Assembly (NCBI GenBank): GCA_019925095.2
Contig: CM034403.1
Location: 9,491,690-9,555,689 of the forward strand
Reading direction: 5' to 3'
Length of the DNA: 64,000 nucleotides
From: Dendrolimus kikuchii
Taxonomy: Eukaryota > Arthropoda > Insecta > Lepidoptera > Lasiocampidae
The position numbers and the translations under genes were made by a program. Of this stretch, positions 33,433 through 45,739 are shown piece after piece; positions within the stretch are counted from its first letter, which is position 1; the number at the start of each line of letters is the position of its first letter. The notes beneath the pieces are model-generated. The model ran no database searches. It saw only the letters and a list, made by a program, of their open reading frames with translations, and was not told the DNA's origin.

Positions 33433-34389
33433 CGTTCCATAGACAGCGACAAATATTCACCTTCAAAAGCATGTACAAAAAATACTTCAGATCTAAAAAC
33501 ACCTCTCCTCATATATATATATCTCTTTGAAAGTCATTTTCTTTGAAAACATTCTATAATGCTGATATTAGACGGATCAATCAAAATGAGTCAATTTGGT
33601 TGAAAGGCTTAGAACTGAAAGGATAAGACATTGAATGATACAAATTAAAGTTTGATTTTGATTCAAGCAAATTGAAAGACAGAGAAATGATCCGTCTAAT
33701 ATTACCTTAAGCACTACGACTGTAATTTATTTAAAAAAATTGTACCTTCAGAACATGTATCTGGTTAAAAAGCTAAAGAGGCAACTTTTATCAATTTAGA
33801 TGTGCATATTAGAACAATACTGATTTTACGAGATAATATTACTTTGAAATCACGTTTCGAATGAAATCGTCTAAGCGTACCTTAAAATCGAATGCAGCGA
33901 GTCTGATTGTTAGGGCTGACGCCCACATAGACCGCCGATCTCGGAGAGATGTCGCCGCGACATTATCCCTCGCATAAATCAGGCTTGCACCACATCTTGT
34001 TCATTTCATCGATAAGACAAACACGACTCACTGACATAAATGTTTATATTTATAACAGAATTCTTATGCAATCTCCTTTTGTTTATCTAATTCCTTATTA
34101 TGATGAATTCACATCATAATTTCGCACGAATTACATATTAAAATGTTTGCATCGAACACGATGGAAGGCAGGATTTTTAATATTATTTTTCTAATGTGCA
34201 CTTGCTTAATGATTCCTTTTTTTATTCCTCCTTGATGATTTTAATTGATTACCGAGGATATTTTTATTTTAACTCTACGCGTCATTTTGATTATATTTTA
34301 TTAAAATGGAATTTGAAAAAAAAAATTAGATTTGCCAAAAATACTTAGATAATTATTGTACACCAATACAAAAATAAATTTCCTGGCTA
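33433..34389. other. AT-rich spacer, nothing recognised
   Basis: 33900-33990 is GC-richer and unique. No repeat partner or open frame. Confidence 0.4.
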
Positions 34390-34474
34390 ACGGTCCTATT
34401 CATACTGAGTTTGAATAAGTTTGTAGGGAACCTTAAAGAAGCCTACAAAGTTACTCTAACTCGATGACTGACTG
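34390..34474. repeat. Short palindromic MITE, family P
   Basis: ACGGTCCTATTCATACTGAG on the left and the CTTAAAGAAGCCTACAAAGT block on the right match 55595-55693. The right terminal arm has decayed. Confidence 0.75.
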
Positions 34475-34490
34475 TAAATATTTTTTTGTT

Positions 34491-34802
34491 ATTTTTTTTA
34501 TTGCGGGAGTTCAGCAGCAGGCAGACAGCTCACTTGATGGAAAGCGGTTACCATCGCCTATGGACATTTGCAACACCAAAGTCGCTACAAATGCGCTGCT
34601 GCTGTCTTAAGGGAGACTGGAACCTGGTCACTAATGCCGGAACACAACTCAAGGTTGTTATGGCGACATACTCTAGATCAGGGGTGGTCGCCATCCAGTC
34701 GAGCAAATACCCTACCACCTGGCTGTGGGTTGTTTCGTCACCTTTTACGACAGGCCGCCCGGCTGCAGGAAATTGTATTCTTTCTCCGTTCCTGCACGGA
34801 TA
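34491..34802 (-). mobile_element. U element, copy 3 (complete)
   Basis: Minus strand from the common start TTATCCGTGCAGGAACGGAG to the GGTAACCGCTTTCCATCAAG tail and a poly(A) run. The unit keeps one frame open across most of its length (Q-F-P-A-A-G-R-P-V-V, then T-H-S-Q-V-V-G-Y) ending G-V-A-N-V-H-R-R-W, like the LINE C-terminus. Overlapping plus-strand frames are incidental. Confidence 0.88.
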
Positions 34803-35796
34803 AAATGATGTCTGTGTTTTGTGTATATAGTTATTATTCCAAATAATTTTGTTATGTAATTTTTTTATTAAAAAGGTATCCAATTTTCAAATAGACAAAT
34901 TTCGTTCTGCATAAGATAGTAATTGTTACGTATTGTGGAACAACAAGCCGAGCATGTCGAATAAGGAGCTGTGAGTGTGACCAACAATTTCTAGTTAAAA
35001 TAATTTAAATTAAATGTAGAAGAACCACATAGGGACTTCGTAAAACTTCAATGATGACTGTAACTAAAATTGGATCATATACCTACGATTAATTGCTCTC
35101 ACCTTTAGTCCTTTTGTCGATTCCTCGAAGTTGAGGTTACTTCCATATTTGGTAATATCTTTCATTACCATCCGCGATCTCAGCTTGTCCTCACTGAGTG
35201 AATTGTATCTATTTATAAAAAATAATTACTTAGAGTTCCGTGTATTAAATGATTAAGAGATTTTTTAACATTACCTATTCCAAAGTGCTATAGTTTCGTA
35301 ACCATTTTAGATTTGCCAAAAACGAAATCATTAATATATTCGTTATGTTAATGATGTCCCTAATTAACTTCCAAATTCGTAAAAAATCCCTCCTCATTAT
35401 GCGATTAAAATTTTCGAAAAAATTCAAGGCTATAAATATTTTCAACGAAAATTAACTAAAACATCATCTAGCCATACAGTCGAGTACTCTTTGAAACATG
35501 GAATATTTTCAATTAAATGATTTTTTAAGGTTTAGTAGCTAAATGAAAAAAAAATTGAATGTTTTTCACCTTCACTCCAGTTATATGGACATACACTTAC
35601 CTAAAATAATTTAATATACCGTTGTGTATATACAATTCACTTTCCTCTGAAATTTTAGTTATATACATTTAGTCGTGTTTGAAAAGAATCTCTATTATAT
35701 ACTTAGACAGACGAACAGACGGATAGATAGAAACGGCTATTTTATATAATTTCGTTATAGCCAAGGTGGTCACGGTACCCTAAAATATATCAGGAC
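34803..35796. other. Spacer with a decayed element end
   Basis: 35695-35785 (AGACAGACGAACAGACGGAT and GGTACCCTAAAA) resembles a common lepidopteran transposon end; a related piece is at 37851-37893. Otherwise nothing recognised. Confidence 0.35.
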
Positions 35797-35799
35797 TTA

Positions 35800-35959
35800 G
35801 TGTAGCGACACACCTGCGGAACATCCCACGCAAAAAAATCCGCTAAATACACTTGCAAAGTTTATTAAGTTACCTATGACACATGAGCGGAACTTCCGCC
35901 CAGTTCAGATTAGCGCCGATCCTTCCATTGCTGATCTTTCCGGAGGTGTGTTGCCAGGC
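35800..35959. repeat. Probable MITE
   Basis: Left GTGTAGCGACACACCTGCGG and the inverse of the right end GCCTGGCAACACACCTCCGG are inverted repeats. Left flank TTA, right flank TAA, so a duplication is unclear. 160 bp, no coding. Confidence 0.5.
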
Positions 35960-35962
35960 TAA

Positions 35963-37050
35963 AGCGCTATTGTCAACATCGAGAACTGTTACAATTTATT
36001 GTAAAAATTATTAATATAAGATCATAGCCTATACCAGTTTCATTGCTTAAAATATTTATTCAAACGTCCTTGACATTATAACACGTAATTTACTTAAATT
36101 AAAAACCTTTAGAAAGTGTTTCAAGGAACAAGACAAATCAAGTCATATTAAATAATTGCTGTCAGTAAATTACACACAATCCATTGTATATTAGGTTTTA
36201 AAACCCAAGTAAAAAACCACAAAGATATATTAAAGGTCATTTATGAACTAAAAAATTTTCGTACAAAAGTGAAAGGGTCATAAAAGTTCCAAGAACACAT
36301 ACGAGTCTTGAAATAACTTATCACAATTATCATATACGAAATTATAACCATTAAAAAAGCTATACAATTTCCTAGAAAGGTGCGTAGAATAACAAATCCG
36401 TCCAGACTTCCTGATTGTGTAGTTAATTGGCAATTTTTCCTTGAGGAATATACTTTCGTCGCATTTCAAGGACGACTGCACGCTTATAAGGAAGAAATGA
36501 AATGGAAAAAAATAACAAAATTGTTGTTTTCATATCCTGTATGACGCACGTTGGCGCTGAATAACGAAAAAATCCCCATCCATAACGAAAGATAATTGTT
36601 TTGTTTTTCTTTTCGTTACTTTTACGGCGTAATTTCCTTGTCCTTTGTGTTCTTTCGTTGCAGTTGAATTTTATTATTGAACGTGTATTTATTACATTGT
36701 AAGCTTTAGTACAAGTCGTTTGGATTTTAAAATTTATAAATTTATTTATACGGTAAATATGAAAGTCTTATAATTTTGCTATTCACTAAGTTTTGTGTAA
36801 TCTATAGTGTGACGAACATTTTGCTAGAAGACTGATGAGATGTGGAGGCAAGATGTATTCCAATATATAACTCTAAACAATAAAATACTCATGGCAAAAA
36901 ATATTAGATTGTCCTTTATTCATTTGTTTAATACTGGCAAGTTTTACATCGCCTTAAAAGAAAAATCTAAAAAAAGGAACATCTCTTAAACCAAGATATT
37001 TGGTTAGGTAGATACTATAATTGTAATATATCCCTAATAAAGGCGTTTAA
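35963..37050. other. Spacer with no recognised feature
   Basis: AT-rich; the 67-codon minus-strand frame at 36278-36481 has no motif. Confidence 0.45.
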
Positions 37051-37345
37051 TAAGTTGTGGTAGCGTAATGGCTAGCGCACGCGTCCCAGACTCAGAGGGC
37101 GCGGGTTGGATCCTGGCCGGAACGCATGCACCACTTAGTCAGTTTTCTGATCTAATGTGCATATTGTTACAACTACCACGTGCTAACAACGGTGAAGGAA
37201 AACATCGTGATGCAACCTGCACATCGAGATAACCGACGTGTCAAACCTGCCAAGCCGCCTTGGACAAGCGTGGTGGGTATATTGTCCGTTCCCCCTATAA
37301 TGGGAGGCCCGAGCCCAGCAGTGGGACATTTATGGGCTGATATTA
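37051..37345 (+). mobile_element. tRNA-derived SINE, family N1 (full length)
   Basis: Box A TGGTAGCGTAATGGC, box B GGTTGGATCC (one change from consensus), then a body shared with 54432-54724: TGCACCACTTAGTCAGTTTT, AACATCGTGATGCAACCTGC, AAACCTGCCAAGCCGCCTTG, and the 3' end GCCCAGCAGTGGGACATT. The 61-codon frame inside is incidental. Confidence 0.85.
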
Positions 37346-38662
37346 TTGAAGCCGTTTTACAGTAATGTATATAAAATCTACCAAATTTGTGTCAATTCAC
37401 TCACACTCTGAAGGGTTTCATATAGGTGACCAATATCCATTTTAACAGACTTGAAAAAAGAGGAGGGCCTCAGTTAGTCGTTGTTTAATTTTTTCTGCTA
37501 ATTTCCTTTGTAAGTGTTTTTAAGCTTGATATTCAGAATTTTCCACTCAGTTCACTTGGTACCTACATATTTTACGATTTCGCAAGCAAATATAAAACTA
37601 ACATTGATAAGATTTTTCATTGCATATTGAAAAATATCAGCCTTAGTACAGTAATATTATGCGTGTCGACTATATATTTTTATGTTTTAAAGCGATTACA
37701 CTATACCTACCATTCCGTAGCCGCTGATATAATATCTACACCTATTCTAACAAAGTTCATATTAATAAAGTCAGTAGCTTTTCTTTGTAAAGTGGCTGTG
37801 ATATAATTTATGTGTGATAGATTGATGATAGATGATAATTACGATTGTATAAGGGTCCCTTTTTTACACAAAACATCGACGGAACCCTAAAAAGTGCTAC
37901 AGGTGGTCTCGAAACAAGGACGCGCCCACGACAAGCCTTCACATTTTGGCGAAAGATACACATCAATCATAATTATTTGCATACAGCGACTTAGTCACGA
38001 CTCCTAGCCCACTATCTGACCAAATCACGTAGACCCCAGATACCCTTACGTACCCACAAATTACAGTTTCATTAATTAGTTCATCATTAAATGGTTGCTC
38101 GTTATCTGAGCATTCCGAAGCAAATCGCTATAGCAAAATATCGACTATTAATGTCCGCGGTAGTTTAATAAATGTTGTAAATTATCGTTTAGCCATAAAG
38201 ATAGTTTAGTAGTTTATTGGTTCAATTAACAATAGTAGTAGGAGATTATTTTTATTAACTCGTGTACAGTAGACAAGAGGTTATGATTAAACTGTTTTAT
38301 GTAAGTTACTTTCAGTGGGTTGAATTTATTATGATTGAAAATAACAAGATGTGACTAAAGTACAGTAAGTAAAGTAAATAGGTACAAGTGTCTGATCAGA
38401 ATGATTTGGGTTGGAAACTTTACCGAGAAGTAACGAGCAGTAAGTTTGACCTAAAATTATTTTTGTTAATTGCAATAGTTATCAGACTGGCCCTTTCATA
38501 TGATTTAATATAGCGGTAATGTGCAACGAAAATATAGTATTTTATATAGATCAGTAATATTGAAGTGGTACTTTATGATAGTTGCAGCAATTATCTTGAT
38601 ATCGTCAAAACTCATGTGACTATTTGGTAGACAAGTGTGCTCTATCCTTCACCATGGAATTA
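37346..38662. other. Spacer with no recognised feature
   Basis: 1.3 kb. Contains the decayed element end at 37851-37893 (GGGTCCCTTTTTTACACAAA to GGAACCCTAAAA). Otherwise nothing. Confidence 0.4.
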
Positions 38663-38925
38663 CTGAGAGTCATCTGTCCAGGACCGGAAGCAGAATACTA
38701 ATTACTGTAGCCAAGCCTGTCGTAAGAGGTGACAAAACAAACCACAGTTAGGTGGCAAGGCATTTGCCTATCTGAATGGCTATTACCCCTGATCTAGAGT
38801 ATCTCGTTATAAAAACCCTGAGCTGTGGTCACGGTTGGCACGTTAGTGTTGCAAATGTCCATAAGCGGTATTAACCAATTTCCATCTAGTGGCTCATCAG
38901 CCTATCTACTGTACTCCAATAGTCA
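38663..38925 (+). mobile_element. U element, copy 4 (divergent)
   Basis: Blocks TGTCGTAAGAGGTGACAAAA, CAGTTAGGTGGCAAGGCATT, CCTGATCTAGAGTAT and ATGTCCATAAGCGG align in order with the other U copies, but with many changes and a deletion near 38830. It is the oldest-looking copy and lacks a clear poly(A). Confidence 0.7.
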
Positions 38926-40790
38926 AGATTGTTACAAAGAATAATTGTTACTTATTTTTAAAACACTAATACATCTTAAAATTATCTAAATGTTGTATGC
39001 ATTAGACGAGACATCTAATGACCTAATAAAACAAATAACATAACACTAATACACTACGATTGACAAGTCCACATATTTAAACGTACAATTAATTATCATT
39101 AACATACTGGTATTATGAAAAAAATCCGATGTTCGTGTTTGAGACGGCATTGAGATGACAACGTTTGGGATTATATCATAGCCAATTTACTCTGACCCGT
39201 CGGTCTTCCCTTAAATGTTCTACGTGAGGGTAATTTTAAAGGGTACGTGGGTTTGCCGAAGTTCAGTTTAGACTGGTAATTTCGGCTGGCTCAAGTCACG
39301 CTTCGTACGGGGGCCGGCCACGACAGGCGTCCTACTGCGGCATTCCTACTGTCAAACTTAGCATCAAAACTGAACGGGAAAAAATACCTAGAGCTCACAA
39401 GGACACGCCGCATTCTAAGAAATTACAAAAGCCTTCGAATGTAAACACATTTCTTAGTGCAAAAACTGTTTAGGTTCTTTGATAATGTTTGCAGTTGATT
39501 TTATTTCTTTGTTTGATACGGGATTTGATTGCGTAAATGTATCTATGTCATTATTATCTACGATTGGAGTATCAGATTCAGATTACAGGGTTCATTTTAT
39601 TATTTTTTCCTCTCCACTTGACAAAATCTACGTCATCCATCAATGTTACACCATTGGCTCGCATACCATCACCCTTTATGACACTAATCTAGCATTGTTG
39701 GGCCTATCGTATGTATCAGGACCTGGTTGAGAAAAGTTATTTCCATTTTGGTAGATAGTTACATTTTCTAAGATTTCCTTTTTTCAATCTAATTGTAACT
39801 TAATTTTAATTCACGGTGAATAATAAACGGTATTTATTTATTCATGCATTCATTTTATGTTCAAGTATATCATACATGAATTACATGTAAAGCGACTCAT
39901 CTTAAAAACCGTGAAGGCATTATAACGAACAAAGAAAAATTGTAATATTTTAAATATTTTTATATTAAAAAAGAAATTATTTGGTAACCGTACTGTAAAA
40001 TAAATAAATAAATATGGCATTTCTAATATAAAATTCTTAACAAATTAATTATTATTTGTATCTGAGTAAGATCTTCATTCCTATATACATATAGCTAACA
40101 TATCAAAATACCGGACGATTTAGGTATCTAATCTGCAATTTGTAATGAAATTCTTACTCCCTGAGTGTTGCACCCAAAGGCTTACCTACTCGGATGTACC
40201 TACTATATTTTCCAGTTTTCGATCTAGCATATAACAGCACCGAACCGAAGAATTTTGCTTCGTTCATTCTCTTTTAAAGACGGCTAAAGGCCTTGCATTT
40301 TTAGTAATATACGATAATGAAATTACATCTTATCATTTAATTGTCAGATATTAACAATTTAATGTATGCATAATTCGTGTTCATTTATTACCGCATTATA
40401 TTGCGGAACTATAAAAAGCTCTCTGATTACCGCAATTAAAACTGGAACAGGTGAAAACTGACAAAATTCGAAATGTCACGTAACGACCTTGCTCCAGACA
40501 CGTCTGTGTTAATTATTTGTAGCATTTACAGTACTGTATTACACGTAACGAGATTACTTTCATTTTTACAATAGTATAAAGCCAGTTTGCTTCCTCCATA
40601 AATTCAGCTGGAAGTAAGGGATTTATAAAGATCGGGATCACTATGGAGTTTACACTATTTCTTCTCCTTTAACACGTTAACTGCCTTGTCGGACTATATG
40701 ACCAACAAAGCATAGCTAATTTCAACGTGTCCGTGTAGTCTGTCGGGCTTAGGTACTTTCAATGATTTCATCTTATTATCGATGACACTT
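38926..40790. other. Spacer, unique sequence with one GC-rich patch
   Basis: 39290-39352 is GC-rich (GTACGGGGGCCGGCCACGAC) and unique. The 83-codon frame at 39479-39730 has no family features. No repeat partners seen. Confidence 0.4.
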
Positions 40791-40794
40791 GACA

Positions 40795-40885
40795 TCTGTC
40801 CTCCATGATCACGGCTACTGATAGTGGTCGAAACATCGAAATAAAAATTAAATGAAATACCGCGCTTAAAATCGTTAAAACGTAG
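40795..40885 (+). repeat. Dispersed repeat, family D
   Basis: CGAAACATCGAAATAAAAAT, ATACCGCGCTTAAAATCGTT and AAACGTAGTTT recur, with changes, at 52440-52510 and inverted at 59790-59885. It is a common lepidopteran repeat in my memory; class not assigned. Confidence 0.55.
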
Positions 40886-41087
40886 TTTCTTTAAGTAAAT
40901 CTACATTGGAAATGATAGTAAGACTAATAATGTTCAGTAATAATAATGTACGGTAATCTATCAGATGAAATTTTTAAAATAAATGTGTTTACTATCAAAC
41001 GAATTTGAAAGCTAACCGTTTAAGGCATTACACAAAATGAGTAATTAAGTCATGTTTTGTATACACATTATAAAATTAAGTGAAATG

Positions 41088-41335
41088 ATGGTAGCTTAGT
41101 AGATGAAACAACCGAGTCGTATTACAATGACGTGGGTTCGAATCTTGGTTAGAGAGAAAACTTGCTCACTTCTTCTGACCTAATATGAGTATTGTTACAA
41201 GTGCCACGTGCTGACTACAAAGAAAAACGTAAGGAAACCTCACATCAAAATTATAAATGTATGAATCCGGAAAATCTGCCTAGAACAATCGTGGCGAATA
41301 AGCTGTTTCCCTACAAAATAAAAAAGCCGAGCCAC
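41088..41335 (+). mobile_element. Decayed tRNA-derived SINE, family N1-like
   Basis: Box A TGGTAGCTTAGTAG, box B GGTTCGAATCTTGG, then TATGAGTATTGTTACAAGTG, CCACGTGCTGACTAC and GGAAACCTCACATC blocks in the N1 order. The 3' GCCCAGCAGTGGG end is missing. Confidence 0.65.
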
Positions 41336-41865
41336 ATGGCTCGGGTTTCCCAGTGATAGTATTTTTTTTAAATAAAATGAAACGGAGCCTAGTAGTCTTC
41401 AGCTTCTTTCCGTGACTTAGTCGAGGACATTGTTATATTTGTTTAAATTATGAATTTATTTTACTTATCTCTAATCTATAATATTTTTTGTTTATTTACA
41501 TTCATTATTTATCTTTCTATTCAAATTATTGTTACATTTATATTTTAACATTCTATATAAATCAATGTATGTATATAATTATCTATTATCTTGTTTTATT
41601 TAGGTTTATACTACATTAAAAATGATTTATAAATCAATCAATTGACATAAATAACCTGAGCTTAACTTCCAAATTCACAAAAAAAATATTATTATACCTA
41701 AAACTCCTCTAAGATAAGATCATGGGAATGAACGTAAGATAATATTGATCCTACCCCTACTATCCTATTCTTCTTTATGCGAGTGAACTCATGGACAAGC
41801 GCTAGTTTACAATACAACACAATTAGACAGAACAGATATTAAAACATCAATCGAATCGTCAATCG

Positions 41866-42210
41866 GTTCTTCAAATCTAAAACGCGCGTTCGTGAGCGGC
41901 CCAGTGGAGTTGACTCATTCGACCTCGTCACTCGGGAGTTGACGCTCGGATGTCAACCGCCCGATCCTTTATGATAATAATTAAAAGAGTTACTTTGGCC
42001 GGCAACAAGGTCGCCAAATTATTTGAGTTATTGGGAGCGAGGCTGCGAGACTTTTCACTCTTAAGCAAGAACCAAGAACACTCGAATATGTGCGCACGCA
42101 CGTCCCAACGAGATATGTTATTATTTTTTCGTTATGGACACTATAATGTGCGGTTCGTTTGCAAAATGTTGTCTATTGTTTTGATTGAATTGTTACATTT
42201 AATTAATTGA
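41866..42210 (+). other. GC-richer unique patch with an 86-codon frame
   Basis: 41880-41960 is GC-rich with an initiator-like CCCAGTGG at 41900-41907. An ATG-started frame (41950-42210) follows; it is basic at first and then hydrophobic, with no family motif. Could be a first exon or a regulatory patch; weakly supported because codon bias and splice sites are not evident. Confidence 0.2.
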
Positions 42211-44104
42211 CATTTTGATTGTTTTAATTCAATTACAGTTATCATAGATATAAAGTTTAATAATAAATCATTGTAATATTATAAAATATGACATGTATCA
42301 TTTGTTTCGCCTCGCTGTGTTTTGCATTCTAAGTATTGCAAATACATTTTGTAATTGATAATTATCTCAGTTATGCATTTATTATTATTTACATAAATTA
42401 TAAAATGAAAATTTAAAAAATTAATATTAGTTATGTTGTAGTCCTATAACACTGGAAGTAGAATATTGAACCTAGATTCCCATTTTCTACGGACACAGTG
42501 GTCATAAAGTTGCCTAAGTTCGTTCTGTTCTGTTCTGTTTTTTGAGGTAAACACCGGCCTTCTTAAGTGTTACCTTAAGAATTAATTACGATTATTGGGA
42601 TCTTTATAGAATCTCATGAACTCAAGATTCCGATATCCAAGCGTCTCTCAGATAAACAACACATGCAATATTATCTAAATCTTCATATTTATGCTATATT
42701 AATTAAATAAAAATATGTGTGTATGCAGTTCACACGCAGTAGAAGTGGAACTCCAAAGAATATACTCACAGATAATTCTTCTCTAACTTTTATTAATATA
42801 AATATAATTTCTTTAGCCTACACCAACATATTATAATTCAAAATAAACTTCTTAAGTATCGTATCTACTTTCAATTTTTCACTGTTTTAGTCTACAAAAT
42901 ATTATTGTTACTTTTATTCCGGTCCAAATTGGACCTATGTTTAATCATCGGTCTTATTGACTCACTAATCTGTGCTGCGCGATGTAAAAACTCGTATCTA
43001 ATTCTCTCGCAGACTTAGTCCTATAGATTTATGTTTATCTCTTTTTCGCTTTTTCGTTCTATCGAGTGAAAACAGAGAATATGAGCCCATAAGCGTTACA
43101 CTGCTGCACCCGGATCTCCCCATGTTATGAGAATGGTGTTTACACTTGATTAAGATGGATCAGCGGCTCCTAGACTTTAGATAAAGATAATCTAGATCTA
43201 TAGGTTAATTATAATAATATCCACACGCTCTCGCGCTTCCCCGACAGAGGAACTTTTAACGAGTCTGGGAGGATGTTTGGCACGTCAGATTTGTCTGGCT
43301 CATTGGAAAATATTTTAAAATATTATACTTGATATTATATATAAAATTCAGCCTTCCTAAAACAACGTAAGTTGCCACATTTTTTTTTAAAGTGTCCAAA
43401 AGTTATGGCCCACAGGAAGTGTCTGGCAACTGTACTATCCTTGCTACTTTGACGTAAGTTAGCATGGTTTTTTTCCACCTTTGATACCTGCTACCTGTAA
43501 AACGGCCCCACTTTCAGCTTAGCGAGTATCCATTCCTTTCTAAGTTTATGTTAAACTACCGAACCTAAAAATTACATCTTTCCTAAAATCACGTAAGTCT
43601 AGGATGACTGGGATCTTGGACCATAAGTATTTTGTCCCAGTATTATACATTCATTTATACGTAGGAAGTTGTAGGTAAGGAGCAGTTATTACCTAATAAA
43701 ACGTAGTAAATTGTGTGAGCACTACGACCGGATATTGCTTTATCATTTGATGTAGAGCCATAAAATTCTGGAATTCGTCAATAATTGATGAATATTATAC
43801 AACGATAATGATTTAAATTGCACAGGAAACATAAACAGATTTGAGCTAAAATAGGTTTACTATTTTGCGGCCTTTACTGTTCATTCTAAGCGTTGCGTTG
43901 ATTTCTCTTAGTTCACTGAAACGCAGAGGTCTCGAGTTTGTTCTCAGGTTAGCTACCTTCATTTCATTAAATAATCAAAAATAACAAATTTCAGTTCTAA
44001 TCCTAAGTTTCAGCATCATATATAAGGGCTGACTACAGGAATTAATGCCAAAGGCGCAAATCCCAAAGGGACGCTAACGTAGACCTATCCTAGTGTTGTT
44101 AGTT
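42211..44104. other. AT-rich spacer with a small SINE fragment
   Basis: 43084-43145 resembles part of the SINE body at 27670-27720. The rest, including short direct repeats of TTCTG near 42525, is unassigned. Confidence 0.4.
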
Positions 44105-44290
44105 TTATTCAAAATTCAAATTCAAAAGTTTTTATTCAAAATAAGTTCCACTTGAGAATAATTTTTGAAGGTCATACATATAAGTTAAAATTTAATTTTA
44201 CTTCCTGTTCTATGTACACCGCTTCGCAACGTGTTATTGCTGTTAAGGAGTAGAAGTGGCAAGAAACTCACATTACATTACAGTCTAATT
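44105..44290 (-). mobile_element. LINE 3' tail, family L3
   Basis: Inverse of GAGTTTCTTGCCACTTCTAC, CAGCAATAACACGTTGCGAA, GTACATAGAACAGG and TTCTCAAGTGGAACTTATTT ending in a (TTTGAA)-type tail at 44105-44125. Best-preserved of three copies. Confidence 0.7.
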
Positions 44291-44333
44291 TATTGATTGT
44301 TCCCATAATTCGTGACGTTTGCTACAACATTAA

Positions 44334-44645
44334 GGCCTCAAACGCATACACACAATGCGACTAGCCGTACTCCAATCAGCTGTTCGGTTAGCTGTATATT
44401 ATGTGGTTAATCTTGCGGCTAGCCGGATTGTGGTACCCATAATCACACATTTAAATTCCGCCTGCACACTGAATCGCATAGTACGTAAAGCCTAGTCCGG
44501 ATGCCCGGTAATAGGGCTGCAGAGTTTCCAAGCGAATACAGCTAAGTACGCATAGATATAAGTTTGTATAGATTACATCACTTCCGTTCAACTGGCCGGA
44601 TGGCCGGACTGCGGCTAAATGCATAGTGCGTCTAGGCGCAAAGCC
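44334..44645. mobile_element. MITE with TAA duplication, PIF/Harbinger-like
   Basis: Ends GGCCTCAAACGCATACACAC and (inverse right) GGCTTTGCGCCTAGACGCAC continue as imperfect inverted repeats over about 40 bp. TAA flanks both sides (44331-44333, 44646-44648). Internal CGGCTAGCCGGAT and GGCCGGATGGCCGGAC blocks are GC-rich. 312 bp, non-coding. Confidence 0.72.
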
Positions 44646-44674
44646 TAATGAAAATTACGCACGCATGATTCTAC

Positions 44675-44745
44675 CTGGTTCGAGGGAACGGACAGTATCC
44701 TCTTCACGTTTATCCAAGATGGATTGGCGGGTTTCATAAATCCCT
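44675..44745 (-). mobile_element. SINE fragment, family N1
   Basis: Matches the inverse of the N1 body near its 3' half: GAGGGAACGGACAGTATCCT and GGATTGGCGGGTTTCA also occur in the SINE at 63793-64000. Confidence 0.65.
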
Positions 44746-45344
44746 TTTATGTACCCTTTTAACAAGTATGTTATATGCAAACATGTACCAAAACATGTTT
44801 AGATACAGTTAGAACAAGTGCTTAGATACAATTTGCATAATGTATACCCATTTGCTTTTGCCTCCTTATAAAAATGAAGTTGAATGTTTAATTACTTACG
44901 TATGTATATTATGCTTAATGAAATATGAAATACCAGCATTATTTAAATACATGAAGTGTTAATGAAGTTATTGAGGCACGATATTAATCGATTACGATTT
45001 TTTATCACTATGTTATTAATGTATATTCAAATTAATTAATTTAATTATAATTTTGCACTTAATCAAATATTTAGAGCAAATTTAATATGAAACATGTTCT
45101 AAATTGTAATCAAGGTTATAAATAAAATATTAGTCCTTTTTATGAAGCTATTTTCTAAGACGTAACGAATATGTACTTGGATTTTAGAAATATTCAAAAA
45201 TATTTTATATGCAAGTTTAAAATTAAGTGCCAACACCGACACAGACCACATCACATTTGAAAATCACACAGTAAAAAATTTTTCTTGTATGTTTTTGATA
45301 AAACCTTTAAAATGAAAATTATTACGACTCAGTTTTTGACTGAT
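44746..45344. other. AT-rich spacer, nothing recognised
   Basis: No repeats or frames of note. Confidence 0.45.
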
Positions 45345-45645
45345 TTTGTTTTTCTTTTATTGCCTGAAGCAGGCAAACAGGCATACGGCCCACCTGATGG
45401 AAAGTGGTTACCGTCACCTATGGACGCTTGCAACATCAGGCGTGTCACCATCGCGTTGCCGTCCTCTAAAAATTTTATAACGCCCTTCTTAAAGAATCTC
45501 AGAATCTCATGTCATAGCGCAAAGGGAAAACCGCGGCGGGAAGTTCCCCTCCAGATCATTGTTGTACGCGGAATAAATGTTCTAGAGAACCGTTGCGTAG
45601 TTGAGCGTGGGAGCTCAAGGAAATGGGGGTGAATATCTCGTCGCT
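45345..45645 (-). pseudogene. LINE 3' end (L1), truncated
   Basis: On the minus strand: codons for H-P-H-F-L-E-L-P-R-S-T-T-Q-R, W-R-G-T-S-R-R-G-F-P, the F-F-K-K-G region, then G-C-K-R-P and the 3' UTR with GGTAACCACTTTCCATCAGG, GCCGTATGCCTGTTTGCCTG and an AATAAAAGAAAAA tail. Same family as 58150-58533. 5'-truncated. Confidence 0.85.
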
Positions 45646-45739
45646 TAAAATATACTTTTTTCGTGTTTAAAATATATTTTTGAAATCATAGTTAAACGTC
45701 AAAGTGCAAGAAGAATGGCTTTATGACGTCATTGAAGGC

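Noticed and set aside
34486..34883. Three overlapping frames of 92-111 codons
   Set aside because: All are inside a U element copy; any coding meaning belongs to the old LINE frame.
37051..37125. Possible tRNA gene
   Set aside because: Followed by a SINE body repeated at 54432 and 63793; no cloverleaf.
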